The notes below the pieces were generated by a model. It ran no database searches. It worked only from the letters and a program-made list of their open reading frames with translations, and was not told where the DNA came from. A DNA stretch of 64,000 nt from Cyathus striatus (lineage: Eukaryota; Basidiomycota; Agaricomycetes; Agaricales; Nidulariaceae), in NCBI GenBank assembly GCA_025738555.1, contig JAOVFP010000002.1, positions 4,154,001 to 4,218,000 on the forward strand. The letters run 5' to 3'. Shown here piece after piece: positions 49,601 through 64,000 of this stretch. The position numbers and the translations under genes were made by a program. The stretch's first letter is position 1. Each line of letters starts with the position of its first letter.

Positions 49601-52600
49601 TAAAGTAACAGACGATTAATTCATTCACCCATTTTGTATTGCAGGGTATCAAAGGGCGAAACGCAGAGGAGATTTTCATACATACTTTGGAAGGAATTCA
49701 TGATGCTGTGCATCTTCTAGAGGTTCAACTGCAAGCTGGAACTTATCTTCGAAAACTCGGACAGGCTATTTTTCAGGCTGATATTCTGCGATATAAAAAC
49801 CGGGACTCCGGCGTTCGTCCTTCCCCCAGTAACGTCTTACTGTGTTATCTGGATGCCATTCCTCATGCTCTCGCGCGGGAACAGCCAGAGCAGGCGGAAA
49901 AGGCTCGATCCATAATCAGCACAATTGTTAATGATCTTGTGTCTATGAGCGGTCAAGGAACCACAGGACCACAACACATTATTCACATACTGCATCAGAT
50001 CGCTAATCGCTTTACTGCACTATGTCTGGAAGACTCTTGGGTCAGAATGAGTGCAGGGTGCAATGGAATAAAAATTATGACTGAGACTCCACAACTTGGC
50101 AAAAAGTGGGTCACAGACCGCGAAGTTGATCTCGTGCGTACCTTACTGCATGTTCTGAAGGATCTTCCCCACGATATTCCACGAGGAGTTGATGATGCGA
50201 TTGAGGTTTTACTCACCGTTCTGCGCATATCCAACGCCCATCTTGATATCCAAGGCGATGGGGCATTACAATCCCGCAATAAATTGGTACATTTGGTGGG
50301 TATTTTTTTCCCTGAGCTTCAAAGCTCCAATCCTATCGTAAGAGATGCCGCTCAAAGGTGTATCGGATTACTGGTCAGTATCAGTGGCCGGCCAGCTGTT
50401 GACCTTTTGATGCCACATCGCGATCGCATGCTGGTCGGGATTTATACGAAGCCTCTACGAGCATTACCTTTTCCGAAGCAAATTGGAATGATTGAAGCAA
50501 TTCGCTACTGTGTTAGCCTAGATCCTCCTCTCATTGAACTTAACGACGAACTTCTCAGGCTACTGCATGAAACACTGGCACTGGCTGACGCAGAAGATGC
50601 ACAACTACTAGGGCGTGGAAATGCACGTCAAAATGCTCTCGAAATCATCAAATTGAGAGTTGCATGTATTAAGCTCCTGACAGCCTCTATGCCATTAACG
50701 GATTTCTTCTCAAGGCAACATCAAACGCGCCAAAGGTTTGATAAATTCATATACCATAGTGTTATGCTAAAAAATATTTAGGGTGACGGGTGTTTATTTT
50801 AAGTCTCTTTATTCGCCTTCTCAGGAAGTAAAGGACGTTGCACATGAAGGTCTGAGAATGGTTCTTACTCATCAGACTCGACTGCCTAAGGAATTGTTGC
50901 AAACCGGCCTCCGACCTATTCTGATGAATCTAGCGGATCCTAAACGTCTTTCAGTTCCCGGTCTAGAAGGACTTGCCCGCCTTCTTGAATTATTGACAAA
51001 CTATTTTAAGGTGGAAATAGGGCATAAGCTCCTCGATCATTTCCGTATTGTAGCCGACCCTCAGCTACTTCAAGCTTCGTCCAGACTTTCTTTAGCCGAC
51101 AATGAAGGAATAATAAAGCTGGTGCGGCTCGCAAATATCTTCCATCTTCTTCCTTCTGCGGCAAATATTTTTCTTGAAAACCTCATCAACGTCATTGTCC
51201 AGACCGAGGCAAAGATGCATTTCTCAACCCGAAGTCCGTTTTCTGAACCTTTGGCAAAATACCTCGATCGCTATCCTGTAGAAGGTATTGATTTCTTTAT
51301 GCGGCACCTCAACTTTCCGCATCATCTCCGCACGTTAAGAAGTATTCTCCAAGGACAATTGGCACCTAATCTACAGCGAGAATTGGCTTCTCGAACACCG
51401 TTCCTTGTTGATCGATTTCTGAAAGGGACAGATGCTGCTTTTGCAATCCCAGCTCTGAATATCTTGGATGACTTGACGGAGTTAATGCCTACGTGGCTTG
51501 AAGAAAACGGATATGTTACGGATGCTCTAGTGCAAGTCTGGCAAACAATTGCTTCTCAGGCTATGCATGTAAAGGTTGTCGTACCGGAGATTGTGCAGCA
51601 ACATTTGATCATTACCCGTATCTTTATCAAGGCACTCAAACAAAGTCCGCGTATTGATTTGCTATTCGAGATTGTCGACATCTTCAACCGAAACATTGGG
51701 ATCGATAACATCCATATCAGTCAATTCCTTTACCAACACGTGGCAATGAGCGACAACATTTTATTCCGTCGCAACATTCTCATGCGGTTTTTAACATGGT
51801 TCAACGATTCAGCCTACTCTTGGCCTCAAAAGGCGTGTTTTATTCGATATATCATAACTCCCATACTCTTGGTGCAATCTACTCGACCCGCTCCTCAAGC
51901 ACAGCTGCTGGATGCAGATTTTATTAGCCAACTGCATCGTATCTTGTGGCACCCTATCACTGAGACGACTACATTCTCTGACACCGATGACATGTTCAAA
52001 ATCGAGATGCTGCATTTCACAACCATGTTGGTTCAACACTATTCAGAGTTCTTGGAAGACGTGAAGAAGGATATAATCAAATGTGCATGGCATTTTATAC
52101 AAATGAGTGAAGATGTCATCGTAAAACAAACAGGCTATTTACTTGCTGCCCGCTTTTTCGCTGCCTTCCAAACCCCTCAGAAATTTATTCTTCGCGCCTG
52201 GACTGGGTTACTGCGCTCCCCTCATTCAGAAGGTCGTCCTGCAGTAAGGCAAGAAGCGCTAGCCATCCTTGCCCCCTCCCTTCCTCGTTCTGACCCAAAT
52301 GAAACGGGTTATCCTCAGTGGGCAAAGACAACCCGTCGCTTGCTCGCTGAAGAAGGATTGGCCCAAACGGTTTCCATATACCAGTTGATTGTAAAGCAAC
52401 CCACACTATTTTTCCCCGTTAGGTCCTTGTTCATCCCTCACATCACCAACTCGCTAAATAAGCTAGGAATGTCTGCTACTTCGACAGCAGATACTCGCCT
52501 TTTGACAGTAGAGCTCCTTCAAATTATTTTCAATTGGGAAGAGCAAGCATCTCAGCTTTGTCGCAACTCGACTGATCCTGTCAAGTCAGAGGGTGTGTGG

Positions 52601-55600
52601 TTGACTCCTCTCGGCTTTAGGGAGAACATGGTTAGCTATCTAGTTCGACTTGCCACCCTTCCACACGAACCAACTTCGAGGGCTTCTCTTGTCCCAAGGG
52701 CATTACCGCTTCTTCAAATGATGGTTGGACCTAATGGTTGGACAGACGTTACCGTGGGACTGCGCTTTTTCTCGAGAGCGCTAGAGCAGGTATGTTATGA
52801 ATTATGCTACACGCTACAGCCTATTGATTAGAGTTGCATAGAATGATTTTTCTGCGGACAATGCGCTTCCACAAGCATTGTCAGCGGCCAAGGTTTTGGG
52901 AGTAATAGCTGCCGAACAGCCAGATTCGTGGTACACTTCGAACGCCACTGTGTTGCAGAAGTTGATTCGAAAAGGCTCACTGGCAGATGAACCAAACCTT
53001 CAAGATGCGCTGTACCCCATTTTTCAGCAACTTGGTCGCCTATATCCATTACCGAAGGAAGATGAAGAGCAACACAATGAGATGTCAGATTTTCATAGCT
53101 TCATATATTCTTCAATAGGAGATGGCCTTCGCAATTCGACATCTCTCCGAGGTGTCTTACTTATGTTGAAATCTGTTGTTACCGTCATTCCAGAACGAAT
53201 TGAACCATTCAGTCAGCAATTGATGAAATTACTCAGTAAGCTGGCAAAAGAGCACATCCAGTCTTCACCGCCAGCTTCTGGAATGGACAATGGGGTCAGG
53301 CTACTGATTGCCATCCTGGATATCTGCCAGATTTCTGTCGCATTCCTTGGAGATCAACGACGATGGCTGCTCAGCACTTTGGTTGTCTTGGCAGACAAGT
53401 GTAAAAGTCCGCAGCTTTGCCGGTATATGTTGGATCTTGCCCGTGCATGGGCCATGCATAGACATGAAGCCTACCCTACCATGAAAGAAAGAGCTAGTCT
53501 TATTCAAAAAATGGCAGCCTTTGAGAGTAGGGGCGAGGCCCTTTTCCATCCTTATCTCGAATTAATTTATGACATATATACTGAACCTTCCTTGCGTCGA
53601 AGCGATCTGACAACGCGTCTGGAATCATCGTTTCTCTTAGGATGTCGTGCCAAAGACACTTCCCTTCGAGAACGTTTCATTGACCTTTTGGATGTCAGCG
53701 TTCCTCGCTCAGTTTTCAGCAGATTGACTTACATTCTCGGGGTACAAGGATGGGATGTTCTGGCTGACCATAACTGGATATATCTTGCTCTTCATCTCCT
53801 TCTAGGCGCTGCAGACATCGAGCTTCCAGGAAGCTATGAAAGAAGACAACATCCTCATGATTCCTTTCCTTTGGTTGGTCGTCCAAAAACGCAAGACATC
53901 ATTCGGCCTATGCAACGTCTTCTGTTTTTCGATCCGCACGTAGCCCATGATGCATGGATATCAATATTTCCTGCTGTGTGGTCAAGTCTCTCGAGACGGG
54001 AACAGTCGGACATAACAAACCATATGATCAATCTCCTGAGTAAAGATTATCATATCAAGCAAGCACATTTACGGCCAAACGTAATTCAGACATTGTTAGC
54101 TGGAGTTCACGCTTGCGCACCTCCGATGACATTACCGCCACATCTTGTTAAATACCTAGCGAAAACTTTCGGGGCGTGGCATATTGCTCTAGAAATCTTG
54201 AGCTCTTCTTTAGAGTATGTCAAAGATGATGAGCCGACTATTCGTGACTTCGTCTACGACTCACTCGCGGAAGTATATGCCGAGCTAGCAGAAGATGACA
54301 TGTTTTATGGCCTCTGGAGACGACGCTGCTTACACTTAGAGACAAACATTGGACTTTCTTTTGAGCAGAATGGGATGTGGGAACAGGCATCGAACGTTTA
54401 TGAGATGACACAAAGCAGAACCCGTGCAGGTTCACTTCCGTTCTCGGAGACTGAATATTGTCTATGGGAAGATCACTGGGTCCTTGCTGCAGAAAAACTT
54501 CAACAATGGGACATTTTATATGAATTCGCTAAAAGCGAAGGAAACCAGGAATTAATGTTGGAAGCGGCCTGGCGAACGAAGGAATGGGCCGACCACAAAG
54601 AAAGTTTGGAAGAGCAGATTAGTCATCTTCCTGAAATCCCAACTCCACGTCGTCGAGTTTTTGAAGCGTTTATTGCTCTTCTAAAGCTTCCCGGTGCTGT
54701 AGAAAAGAATGTTGAGTTCACTAGGGTACTAGAAGATGCCATGCAACTTTCTCTTCGAAAATGGATCAATTTACCAGTTCATCTTTCTGCTGCTCATATA
54801 CCTCTTCTTCAACATTTCCAACAGTTCGTTGAGCTCCAGGAAGCCATTCAAATATTCGGTTCTCTATCGCAAACTACAGCGCAGAATTTAGAGAAAAAAT
54901 CTGCAGAGTTGAAGATGGTTTTGCAAGCTTGGAGGGAACGCCTTCCAAACCAACATGATGACATTAATATCTGGAGCGATCTTGTTGCTTGGAGACAGAA
55001 CGTCTTTCATTCTATCAATATTGCATATATGCCTTTGATTGGAGGTAATAATCAGTCCGGCAATGCTGCTGCAAACTCGAATACTTATGGATACCGGGGG
55101 TATCATGAAACTGCGTGGATTATAAACCGCTTTGCCCATGTTGCCCGGAAACACGACCTACTGGATGTATGCTTTACATCATTGAACAAGATATATACCC
55201 TGCCAAACATTGAAATATCAGAAGCTTTTTTGAAATTACGAGAACAAGCTCGGTGTCACTATCAGAAACCTAATGACCTTCAAGCTGGTCTCGAGGTTAT
55301 CAATAACACTAATCTTATGTTCTTCTCGACATCGCAAAAGGCGGAGTTCTACACTTTAAAGGGAATGTTTCAAGCACGCCTTGGTCGGAGTGATGAAGCC
55401 AATACAACTTTCGGCCAAGCGGTCCAATTAGATATGACGCAACCAAAAGCTTGGGCACAGTGGGGTCGTTATAATGATCGAATGTTCAAAGAAACGCCAA
55501 CTGAATTAAGCCATGCGCAATATGCCGTAAGCTGTTATATGCAAGCAATTGGGTTGTACAAGAGTGCTAAAAGCCGGCCGTTGATTGTGCGGGTACTTTG

Positions 55601-58186
55601 GCTTCTCAGCTTGGACGACAGTTCACTAGCCATATCTCGATTTTTTGATAATTACAAAGGCGATGCAGCTTTCTGGTACTGGATTACATTGATACCTCAA
55701 CTCTGCCTCTCCCTTTCCCATCGAGAATGGAAGCAAGCTCGGTATGTCCTTTTGAACCTTGCACGTCACTACCCGCAGGTAAGTTGTATCAAAATAATTT
55801 ATTTGAAACACTGATGGCTTTTTGACAAGGCGTTGTTTTATCACTTGCGAACGACACGCGAAGAAATGCAGTTGATGAAGAAAGCACGTCTTGCAGCAGC
55901 AGAGCAAGCACGTCGTGCTAGTGCGGATCAGTCCATGAGGGATGCTACTGATTCATCTCACAGTGAGGTGAATGCCAGCGCACCCGCACAAACCACAGAG
56001 TCTATACAGCATGATCGCTCTGGATCAGCAGGCCCAAATGCCAACACCCAGAATACTACAGAAAATGTGGGATACCAACGCCAGGCTTGGGATTATGTGG
56101 ACGAAGTGCTTCAAGTACTTAAAACAACCTTCCCTCTCCTTGTCCTCAGTTTGGAGACAATGGTAGATCAAATTCAACACAAGTTTAAGCTATCTCAAGA
56201 CGAGGAAGTTTACCGGAACGTATGCATGCTGCTTCAGGATGCAGTTCAGGTACGCTGTTATGAGTTTATTGTGGTCATGTTAACGATATACTGCAATCTA
56301 GAGCTACGTCTTACGCATGAATGCTCAAGATGACGATGGTTCTCTCAGCCAGCAAACGCAACAGACATTGGTTCGCATGAGCGTCAACATGCCGGTGCAT
56401 GTCAAGGTACATTCCAAATGTTATTGCAGAAATAGAACTCACGAATCTCTCAATAGAAGGATTTCGAGGAAGATTTTGTGAACAGCAAACCAACGCACTA
56501 CGAATATATTCAGCGTCTCCAACAATGGAGGGAAAGATACGAAAAGATGCTTGACACTCGTCCTAGACTTCAACCGCTGGCCGTCCTCAGTCATTACTTG
56601 ACTGAATTCCAGTACAGTAAAGTTGACGAAATTGAAGTGCCTGGTCAATATACAGAGGTATGTTCATCGGTAGGTTTGGGTATAAAATTCTCACTTTCCA
56701 CCAGGACAAAGATACCAACCAAAATTTTTCCCGAATACAAAAGTTTGATTCCAAGTTTGAGAACTCTAGAGCTACTGGAATGTGTTGGAAGAGATTCATA
56801 ATTCAAGGGGTGGATAGCACAAGGACATCTTTCACCGTTCAATTGCCATGCCACCGCCAGTACCGCCGAGAAGAAAGAGTTATGCAGATACTTCGAACGT
56901 TTAATGTGTGAGTCAAATTCTTTATATATAAATAAGTATGATGACTGAAATGAAATATCAGCGCATTAAATCGTAAGAAGGAAACGCGGAAACGCAATCT
57001 CTTCTTTCACGTCCCCGCTGTTGTGTCTTGTAGTCCGACGTTGCGATTACTGCAAACTGATTCTTCGTATGTCCCACTGTCAGATATTTACGATTTGCAC
57101 TGCGAAGAATCGGGTATCTCTCGAGAAGAACCTATTCTATTTGCGGGTGAAAAGGTAAAAAATGTTCTTCGGGAATTCCGCCAGTCGTCCACGAGACAAG
57201 TAAGTTTTGCTAGTTGGATATGCTATCGATGGATCCATTGATTATTTTGTAGCTGACAAAAACGGAGTATATTACCTTGAAGAAGGATATTTACGACGAA
57301 GTAACAGTAAAGATGGTTCCTGAAGATATCCTCACTAAGGTAACGATATTTTGATGTCGACCTTGATCCAGCTTCATTTGAACTGTTGCTTTTAGTACAT
57401 GATACGGACTATGGACGGTGCAAGTGAACTATGGAGAATGCGGAAGCAATTTGCTTTGCAAATGGCATCATCCAGCTTCATGACTTACGTGCTTTGCCTG
57501 TCTAGCCGGCATCCTAGTCGCTTTCAGATATCACGTTCCACCGGACTTATTGCCATGACTGAACTTCTTCCAGGTATGGTGTCTGTGCGTCCGACTAGTA
57601 TATATAACGAAGATGATATTTACAGGTGTTTCCAACCAACTTCCTATGTTTGCTACAAGCGACGTTGTTCCATTTCGTTTCACACCAAATATGCAAAATT
57701 TCTTGGGGCCAATCTTCATAGAAGGCATTATGACTTCCGGAATCATGGCAATCGGTCGTTCACTCACGGAGCCAGAGGTAAAGTAAACCTTATTTAATGT
57801 TGGTTGTCAAAAACAGACTGGTATTGCTTTAGTTTGATCTCGAGCAAGCTCTGTGTCTATTCGCTCGGGACGAAGTAGCCGCATGGATGACAATGCGGGC
57901 ACGGCCGTGGGCAGTAGATCACGTCTTTCGTCAAGGTGTCACCACAAATATTGAAGGCATAGTGAAAAAAGCGGAAACGATGGCATGTAAAGCAGAGAGG
58001 GAAAACGTAAGCCTAATATCGTTACTATTTATAGAATGCCTCCTAAGTTATTTGTTTTAGGCATTGCAAAATGGCGGAGCATCTATGACTGTCCCCGTCA
58101 TTCAAACAGTCACAAATCTGATATCCAGCGCGACAAATCCAATACAGCTGGCTAAGATGGGGGAACTTTATCATCCGTGGTTCTGA
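46661..58186 (+). CDS. TRA1: TRA1/TRRAP, PIKK-family scaffold of SAGA and NuA4
   Basis: A giant pseudokinase (roughly 3,500 residues) that activators contact to recruit SAGA and NuA4 acetyltransferases. Exon 1 starts MASLPNMEPTVHLATASD; an intron at 46755-46806 joins to DLRTKHAVASEIREML. Thousands of residues of HEAT repeats follow (46.8-53 kb). The FAT domain spans about 53.5-56.3 kb (for example WEQASNVYEM, LGRSDEANTTFGQAVQLD). The PI3K-like domain is at about 56.9-57.95 kb, and the FATC ends KMGELYHPWF at 58184. In place of the PIKK GDRHxxN and DFG motifs it has SSRHPSR and MTELL, so it should be catalytically inactive like known Tra1/TRRAP. Some 18-20 introns, but exons of up to 3 kb. No lesion seen. 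Confidence 0.95.
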
Positions 58187-58362
58187 TTTGGTTCTAATGA
58201 AGTTGATAAGATCTTGTAACGTTATTATATTACTAGTACCCTGTAATACATCCCCTGTATCCCAATAGATGTACATGTATTCGGTTACTATTATGAATAC
58301 AGTACCGTAAGTATAAACCCAGATGTACTACACAAGTGTGAAAAAGGTGACATATTCCCTCA

Positions 58363-61300
58363 TTATCCCCGATTCCCTCTTACAAGCCCTTCTGTCTGCC
58401 TGAAGGTCCTTATGTACCCTTCACTCTCTAACATCATCTATACAGGGAAATAGGTTGTCAAATGTATTCAAATTTCAAAAATATACGGATGACACTTACA
58501 TCTTCGGCCATACTATGAACATCCGATTCCGGCCTATTATACATCATAGCATTCGCAAACATGAGATAAATATCTCTTTGATACTCAAGGGAATTAGCAA
58601 TTAAGCCGTCTTTCACCTTCGCCTTGATGGTTTTCAAGTCCATGGGTCTTTTGACAATGTCATGATAGTCGGGTGCTTCTGTATTTTTAATGGGATTGTG
58701 GAAGATATTCCCGTTCCGGTGCTGTGAAATCTGCGAATGTAACATTCCAATAACGTTCTGAAATCGTTTTTGTTCCTCTGTACGGGCAATTTGACGCGGT
58801 GGACGTCCACGAGGCACGCTTGGTCCTGTTATAAAATGAGTAAGATAGCCGCAGTGGTTTTGATGAGCTAAGTTGTCGACGAACCAGACCCAATTTCCTC
58901 TTCTTCAGCTGGCTCAGATTCATCTCGAGCACGCTTTCGCTCCCTGGTGATTTCCAACCCTTCCATAAATGCTGCCTTGCGCTTACCTGAAATCAGAAAT
59001 TAGAATAATCTAATCAAGGACAATGAGTACACAAACCCTGGTGTTTTGACATTGCAATGTCAACTATAGTAGACGATGGACGGGCCTCTTTGTCTTCATC
59101 CATACCTGAATCAGGTTCCGGATCCAACTCTATTGCTGGAGAGGATTCTTGTTCTAATGCAAGCTGAGACTGACGGCGAGGTCTTCCACGGGTAGGAGCA
59201 GAAGGATGTGTTGACGTAGCAGATGATTTTCGACGCCTTGTTGAGCCTAGAAGGAATTTAGAGAAGTAATAAACTAGGAATATGTAAAAGAACACACGTC
59301 TTGGGGCAGGGGATGGGCCTTCATCTGACGAATGTTCATCTTTAATAACAGACTTCCCTCCGGATTGTAATTCCTCTTCTATAGGTTCAACATCTAACGG
59401 AGTCGCGGCCTCCAACCCACCATACTTGTCATATTCCAAGTCAGTATCTTTATATTGAATACTTGATATCAACTCCTGTTCGTGTCTTTCTGTAGATTGC
59501 TGCGTCGACTGTTCCAAAGGAAGCGCTTCCTGCGCTGAATTCCCATCATTTATAGGTTCCAATACAACTTCCGAACGCAGGCCAACATCTTCATCCTCTC
59601 CATCCCCTCCCAAAGGTACATCATTGTTTTCTTGTTCCAAATTTGTGCGGGTGATTCCAACTTGCTGTATTTCCAAGTCTTCATCGCCGATAGTTGTGTT
59701 TTCCTCAGATGAAACTGTCGGATCGTTAACCTGCTGTTCCATTTGTTGTTCCTTTGAATGCTGTATCGACTCTCTAGCCTCAAAGACAGGTTCTGCTGCT
59801 TCAACAACTTCGTCTGTGCCTTGCAAGTCTTCCTCCTGCCCCCCCTCGTTTCCTGTACTCATGTCAATATCCTCTGAGTCTGGCTCGTTCCGTTGTTCCG
59901 TCTCAGTAACTTCGTCTGTACCCTGCAAATCTTCACCCTGCCTCACGTTTTCTGTACCCATATCAATATCCTTAGAGTGCGGCTCATTCCGTTTTTCCGT
60001 CTCTGTTTCATTTTCAGTTATGCCTTCAATATCCTGCTCCGGTATCGTCGTATCATCTTCCGGTATATGACCCTCTTCGTTCGTTTGATTGTCACCAGAG
60101 TTTACTACACTGGACTGTCGATTCTCTTCGAGAGTAGTTCTTGCAAGTTGTATCTGATGCATATCTTCCCTTTCAAGACCTTCATGTTTCTGTTGTTTCT
60201 GTTCAGAATCGTGATCCGATTCTTCAACAAATACACCGATGTGCTGCAGGGCGCTCATTTCATCTCTCTCTGCGGTCTGGATGTCAGTTTCCAGGGTATC
60301 ATTATGTCCCTCATCGGACACGTGCACAGAAACCATCTCTAACAATTGGGCACTGGAATCGACGTCAATGGCTTCATCTTCGGTTGGGCTAGAAATAATT
60401 GATGATATTTGGTCGGGAACAAGCTGGTCAGCAAGTTCGTTTTCCTCGGCTCTTTCGTCATCAGCGATGTCCATATCGACGTGATGGAATATAATCTCCT
60501 CCGATGGACCCGCAGCTGGTTCCTGGCTTCCAGCTTTCGGTGAAGAAGTTCCTGGAGATGATGGCGCATCTTTCGTCGTCGAATCTGGTGGAGAGAGCTC
60601 CGCAGGACGCTTTTCCAAATCATCCTGTGAGTAGTTAGGTTGAATAGTTCAGATAAGCAGTGGACATACTGGCTGCGACGGAGAGGTGGAATCAGTTACA
60701 CCACTTAGATCTGAGCCGTCAAATACTTCTTCCTGCAGAGTAGATATGGGATTTCTAATGCAGTAGTAATTACCGAGATAGAACACTAACCTCGATGTTT
60801 GCTACTTTTGTCTGTCCCACAGATGTTTGCGCTTCCCCATTTTGCTTCGTTTGAGATTCGTCGACATCTTTGTCTTCAGCCACGGCTATTTGATCCACAT
60901 GTAGTTGATCCGACATTTTTTCCTTCAGCTGGTTGTCGCAGGCACCAGAGCGAATATCCTGAATTTCGGCCATGATAGATCTAATATATCTGAGGCCAAA
61001 AAGAAGACAAGAAGCACGACGAGCTCACTTGAATTTTGCTTCCTCCCCAGCGATAAGTTCGCGTAGTTCATTAAAACGCAATGTATAGTACTTTTGGGCG
61101 AGTTGTGTGTTGACCGGAGCTGGGATACAGGAGAACTTGAATGAATTGCCATGATAGGAGTAAATGTTGCGTACCATGAGGCGAAGCATTCTTATCTGTG
61201 CTAAAAGAGGGCTGGGTGAGATAGAATGTCAAATAAGAAGTTGGAAACAGACAAGTGAAGGCCAGCGCTTTTCAGCAAGTCGTCATACATAAGATGGCAG

Positions 61301-61531
61301 GACTAAAGCAGGAGTGAGAGGGGAAGAAGGATATGGTGGGTAGATGGAAAGCACCTGGGGGGTGAAAAAGGACTTGGGTCTGTCGAGAAGAGGATGTTTT
61401 GAGAGAAGGGATGCGATATGTGGCCATGTAGCAGGAGAGGCGCCTACTTCGTACACGGCTTGGGCAAGGATGAGGGACTCGAGGTTTGAGAGGGACGGGT
61501 CATTTGATTTCTTTGAAGAGCGAGAGGCCAT
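58363..61531 (-). CDS. BRD8-like bromodomain protein (probable NuA4 subunit)
   Basis: The N-terminus contains a SANT-like/BRD8 N-terminal helix set (LILAQAVYEVGASPATWPHI, ASLLSKHPLLDR). A second conserved block resembles BRD8/Bdc1: AQKYYTLRFNELRELIAGEE, then KFKYIRSIMAEIQDIRSG. The middle (about 59000-60620) is a long acidic, Glu/Asp/Thr-rich disordered region with repeats such as DLQGTDEVTETE. The C-terminus carries one bromodomain, FHNPIKNTEAPDYHDIVKRP, MDLKTIKAKVKDG, LMFANAMMYNRPESDVHSMA. The conserved Asn (MMYN) that contacts acetyl-lysine is present. The last exon, after an intron starting at about 58500, ends LVRGNRG. Convergent with TRA1, 176 bp between stops. Confidence 0.78.
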
Positions 61532-61660
61532 GTAAGTAACGGGTAAGTAGTGCTAGTAAGTTGAGTAAGTAGGTTAGTAGTAGGTTAGTAGTACTTACTA
61601 GTAGTATAAGTGGTAGTAAGTAGGTCAGTAAGTTGCTAGTACTAACCACGCTAGTCAGCA
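61532..61660 (+). repeat. Simple GTAAGT/TTAGTA-type repeat
   Basis: A low-complexity tract of imperfect GTAAGTAGGT, TTAGTAG and AGTACT units, directly upstream of the BRD8-like ATG, in the shared promoter region with the protease gene. Confidence 0.6.
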
Positions 61661-61787
61661 TCTTTGAATAATATCAATTGACCATTGTTTGCACATCCCG
61701 TGCATGACGTCTCCGCTGAACCGAGCTTGCGTTGGTTACCTCAAGAGTCGCACCTAGTCCCTCTTTCTTCCCTCCCTTCACTCAGCC

Positions 61788-63294
<1,507 letters not shown>

Positions 63295-63575
63295 AGCTGT
63301 GCTGCTTCATCAAATGTCTAGCATATCGAACTGTTGCCTCACACCGATCTGTAGTATAGTGATAATGAACATTCTATTATATTTTTGCCGTTACATGCTA
63401 GGTGCATGAATTGGTTGACTGGATCCTTGTAAATTTTGCAGTGTGTGTGGAGTTTGTTGGTGAGGTGTGACGCATCGATCGTGCGTCCGGCTTACAGGTT
63501 ATCTTATCCATTTCGACATGCAACAACGCACCAACATTTAAACACTGACTTCATATAAGTATATTGACTTTCCTG

Positions 63576-64000
63576 ATGGAATTCGCACCAAACCTGAAGG
63601 TAGCGTGGTCGGCGGCCTTACACATCGAAAAACCTCCGTCTCTATTTCCCCTTGACAGGCTCAGAACAACAGCCCTTTCACGAGCATTACTACAACCATT
63701 GGACAGAGTCAATGTTCTTGGTGACGATGGACAATATGGGCATACTGGGTATGCGTTTCCTAGGTTGTTGAAATCTTGACTTGCTCCTTTAACCTTAAGT
63801 TCCTTCAGATGTGTCAATGCTCTTAGTTGGGCAAACAACGGAGAACTACTCCTTAGTGGAGGAGATGATACTACAATACGAATATGGCGGATGGATAACT
63901 CAAACTCAGAGCAGGAGTATCCTTTTGTCTCCCGGTTCGTAATTAACACAGGGCACCGCGCAAACATATTTAATAACCACATGATGCCCCACTCGTCGCG
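63576..64000 (+). CDS. WD40 protein, DCAF8/WDTC1-like (5' part, runs off window)
   Basis: Starts MEFAPNLKVAWSAALHIEK. An intron from GTATGC near 63750 to CCTTCAG near 63807 joins GHTG to CVNALSWANNGELLLSGGD. This is followed by DTTIRIWRMDN and INTGHRANIFNNHMMPHSS. The sequence order HTGCVNALSW, LLLSGGDD, TGHxANIFxxxxMPHS is the first blade of the DCAF8/WDTC1 family, substrate receptors of CUL4-DDB1 ubiquitin ligases. The gene continues beyond 64000, so the rest of the propeller and any TPR region are not visible. Confidence 0.8.

Noticed and set aside
59624..60484. Several Ser/Cys-rich plus-strand ORFs
   Set aside because: They are antisense to the acidic Glu/Asp/Thr-rich middle of the BRD8-like gene.

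Overview
This is intron-rich eukaryotic DNA from a filamentous basidiomycete, most likely an Agaricomycete. Support: dense introns of about 45-65 nt with GTRNGT donors, small intergenic gaps, fungal gene families (Zn2Cys6 regulator, SSD1/DIS3L2, verprolin, a vacuolar pepsin, a Ty3 chromovirus) and a retrotransposon whose decay has a CpG methylation signature. There are no bacterial operons. Gene boundaries come from reading splice sites by eye, so internal exons are less certain than start and stop codons.

Layout. 0-26.8 kb is a gene block: a small spliced hypothetical gene, an Rpr2/Snm1-like RNase P/MRP subunit, a BTB-fold protein, SSD1/DIS3L2, mitochondrial IDH2, a Zn2Cys6 regulator, MED17, RPL5, an RBM42-like RRM protein, verprolin (VRP1/WIP), protein disulfide isomerase and gamma-tubulin complex component 3. 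26.9-40.8 kb is a 14-kb transposable-element island: a 992-bp Mutator-like non-autonomous element with perfect 150-bp terminal inverted repeats (TIRs) and a 9-bp target duplication; an 8.15-kb Ty3/chromovirus with 5-bp target duplication GAGAG; a solo LTR of the same family in the opposite orientation with duplication ACCCT; and a nest of three TIR elements. 41.0-64.0 kb is again genes: TCTP, UTP15, CTNNBL1, the giant TRA1, a BRD8-like bromodomain protein, a PEP4-type aspartic protease and the 5' part of a WD40 (DCAF8/WDTC1-like) gene.

How the genes fit together. Most are unrelated housekeeping genes: transcription (MED17, TRA1, BRD8-like), ribosome and RNA biology (RPL5, UTP15, Rpr2-like, SSD1, CTNNBL1, RBM42-like), ER folding and vacuolar proteolysis (PDI1, PEP4), cytoskeleton (VRP1, GCP3) and the TCA cycle (IDH2). 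TRA1 and the BRD8-like gene are convergent neighbours and belong to the same complex, NuA4.

The most interesting part is the TE island. The Ty3 element carries, antisense to gag-pol and between pol and its 3' LTR, a spliced ORF whose predicted product has a GAL4-type C-x2-C-x6-C-x9-C-x2-C-x6-C cluster and a coiled coil. Its presumed primer-binding site is a 13-nt complement of the element's own LTR, as in self-primed Tf1/sushi elements. Its reading frames are open but broken by shifts that fall on CpG dinucleotides, while the old solo LTR has lost CpGs by transition.
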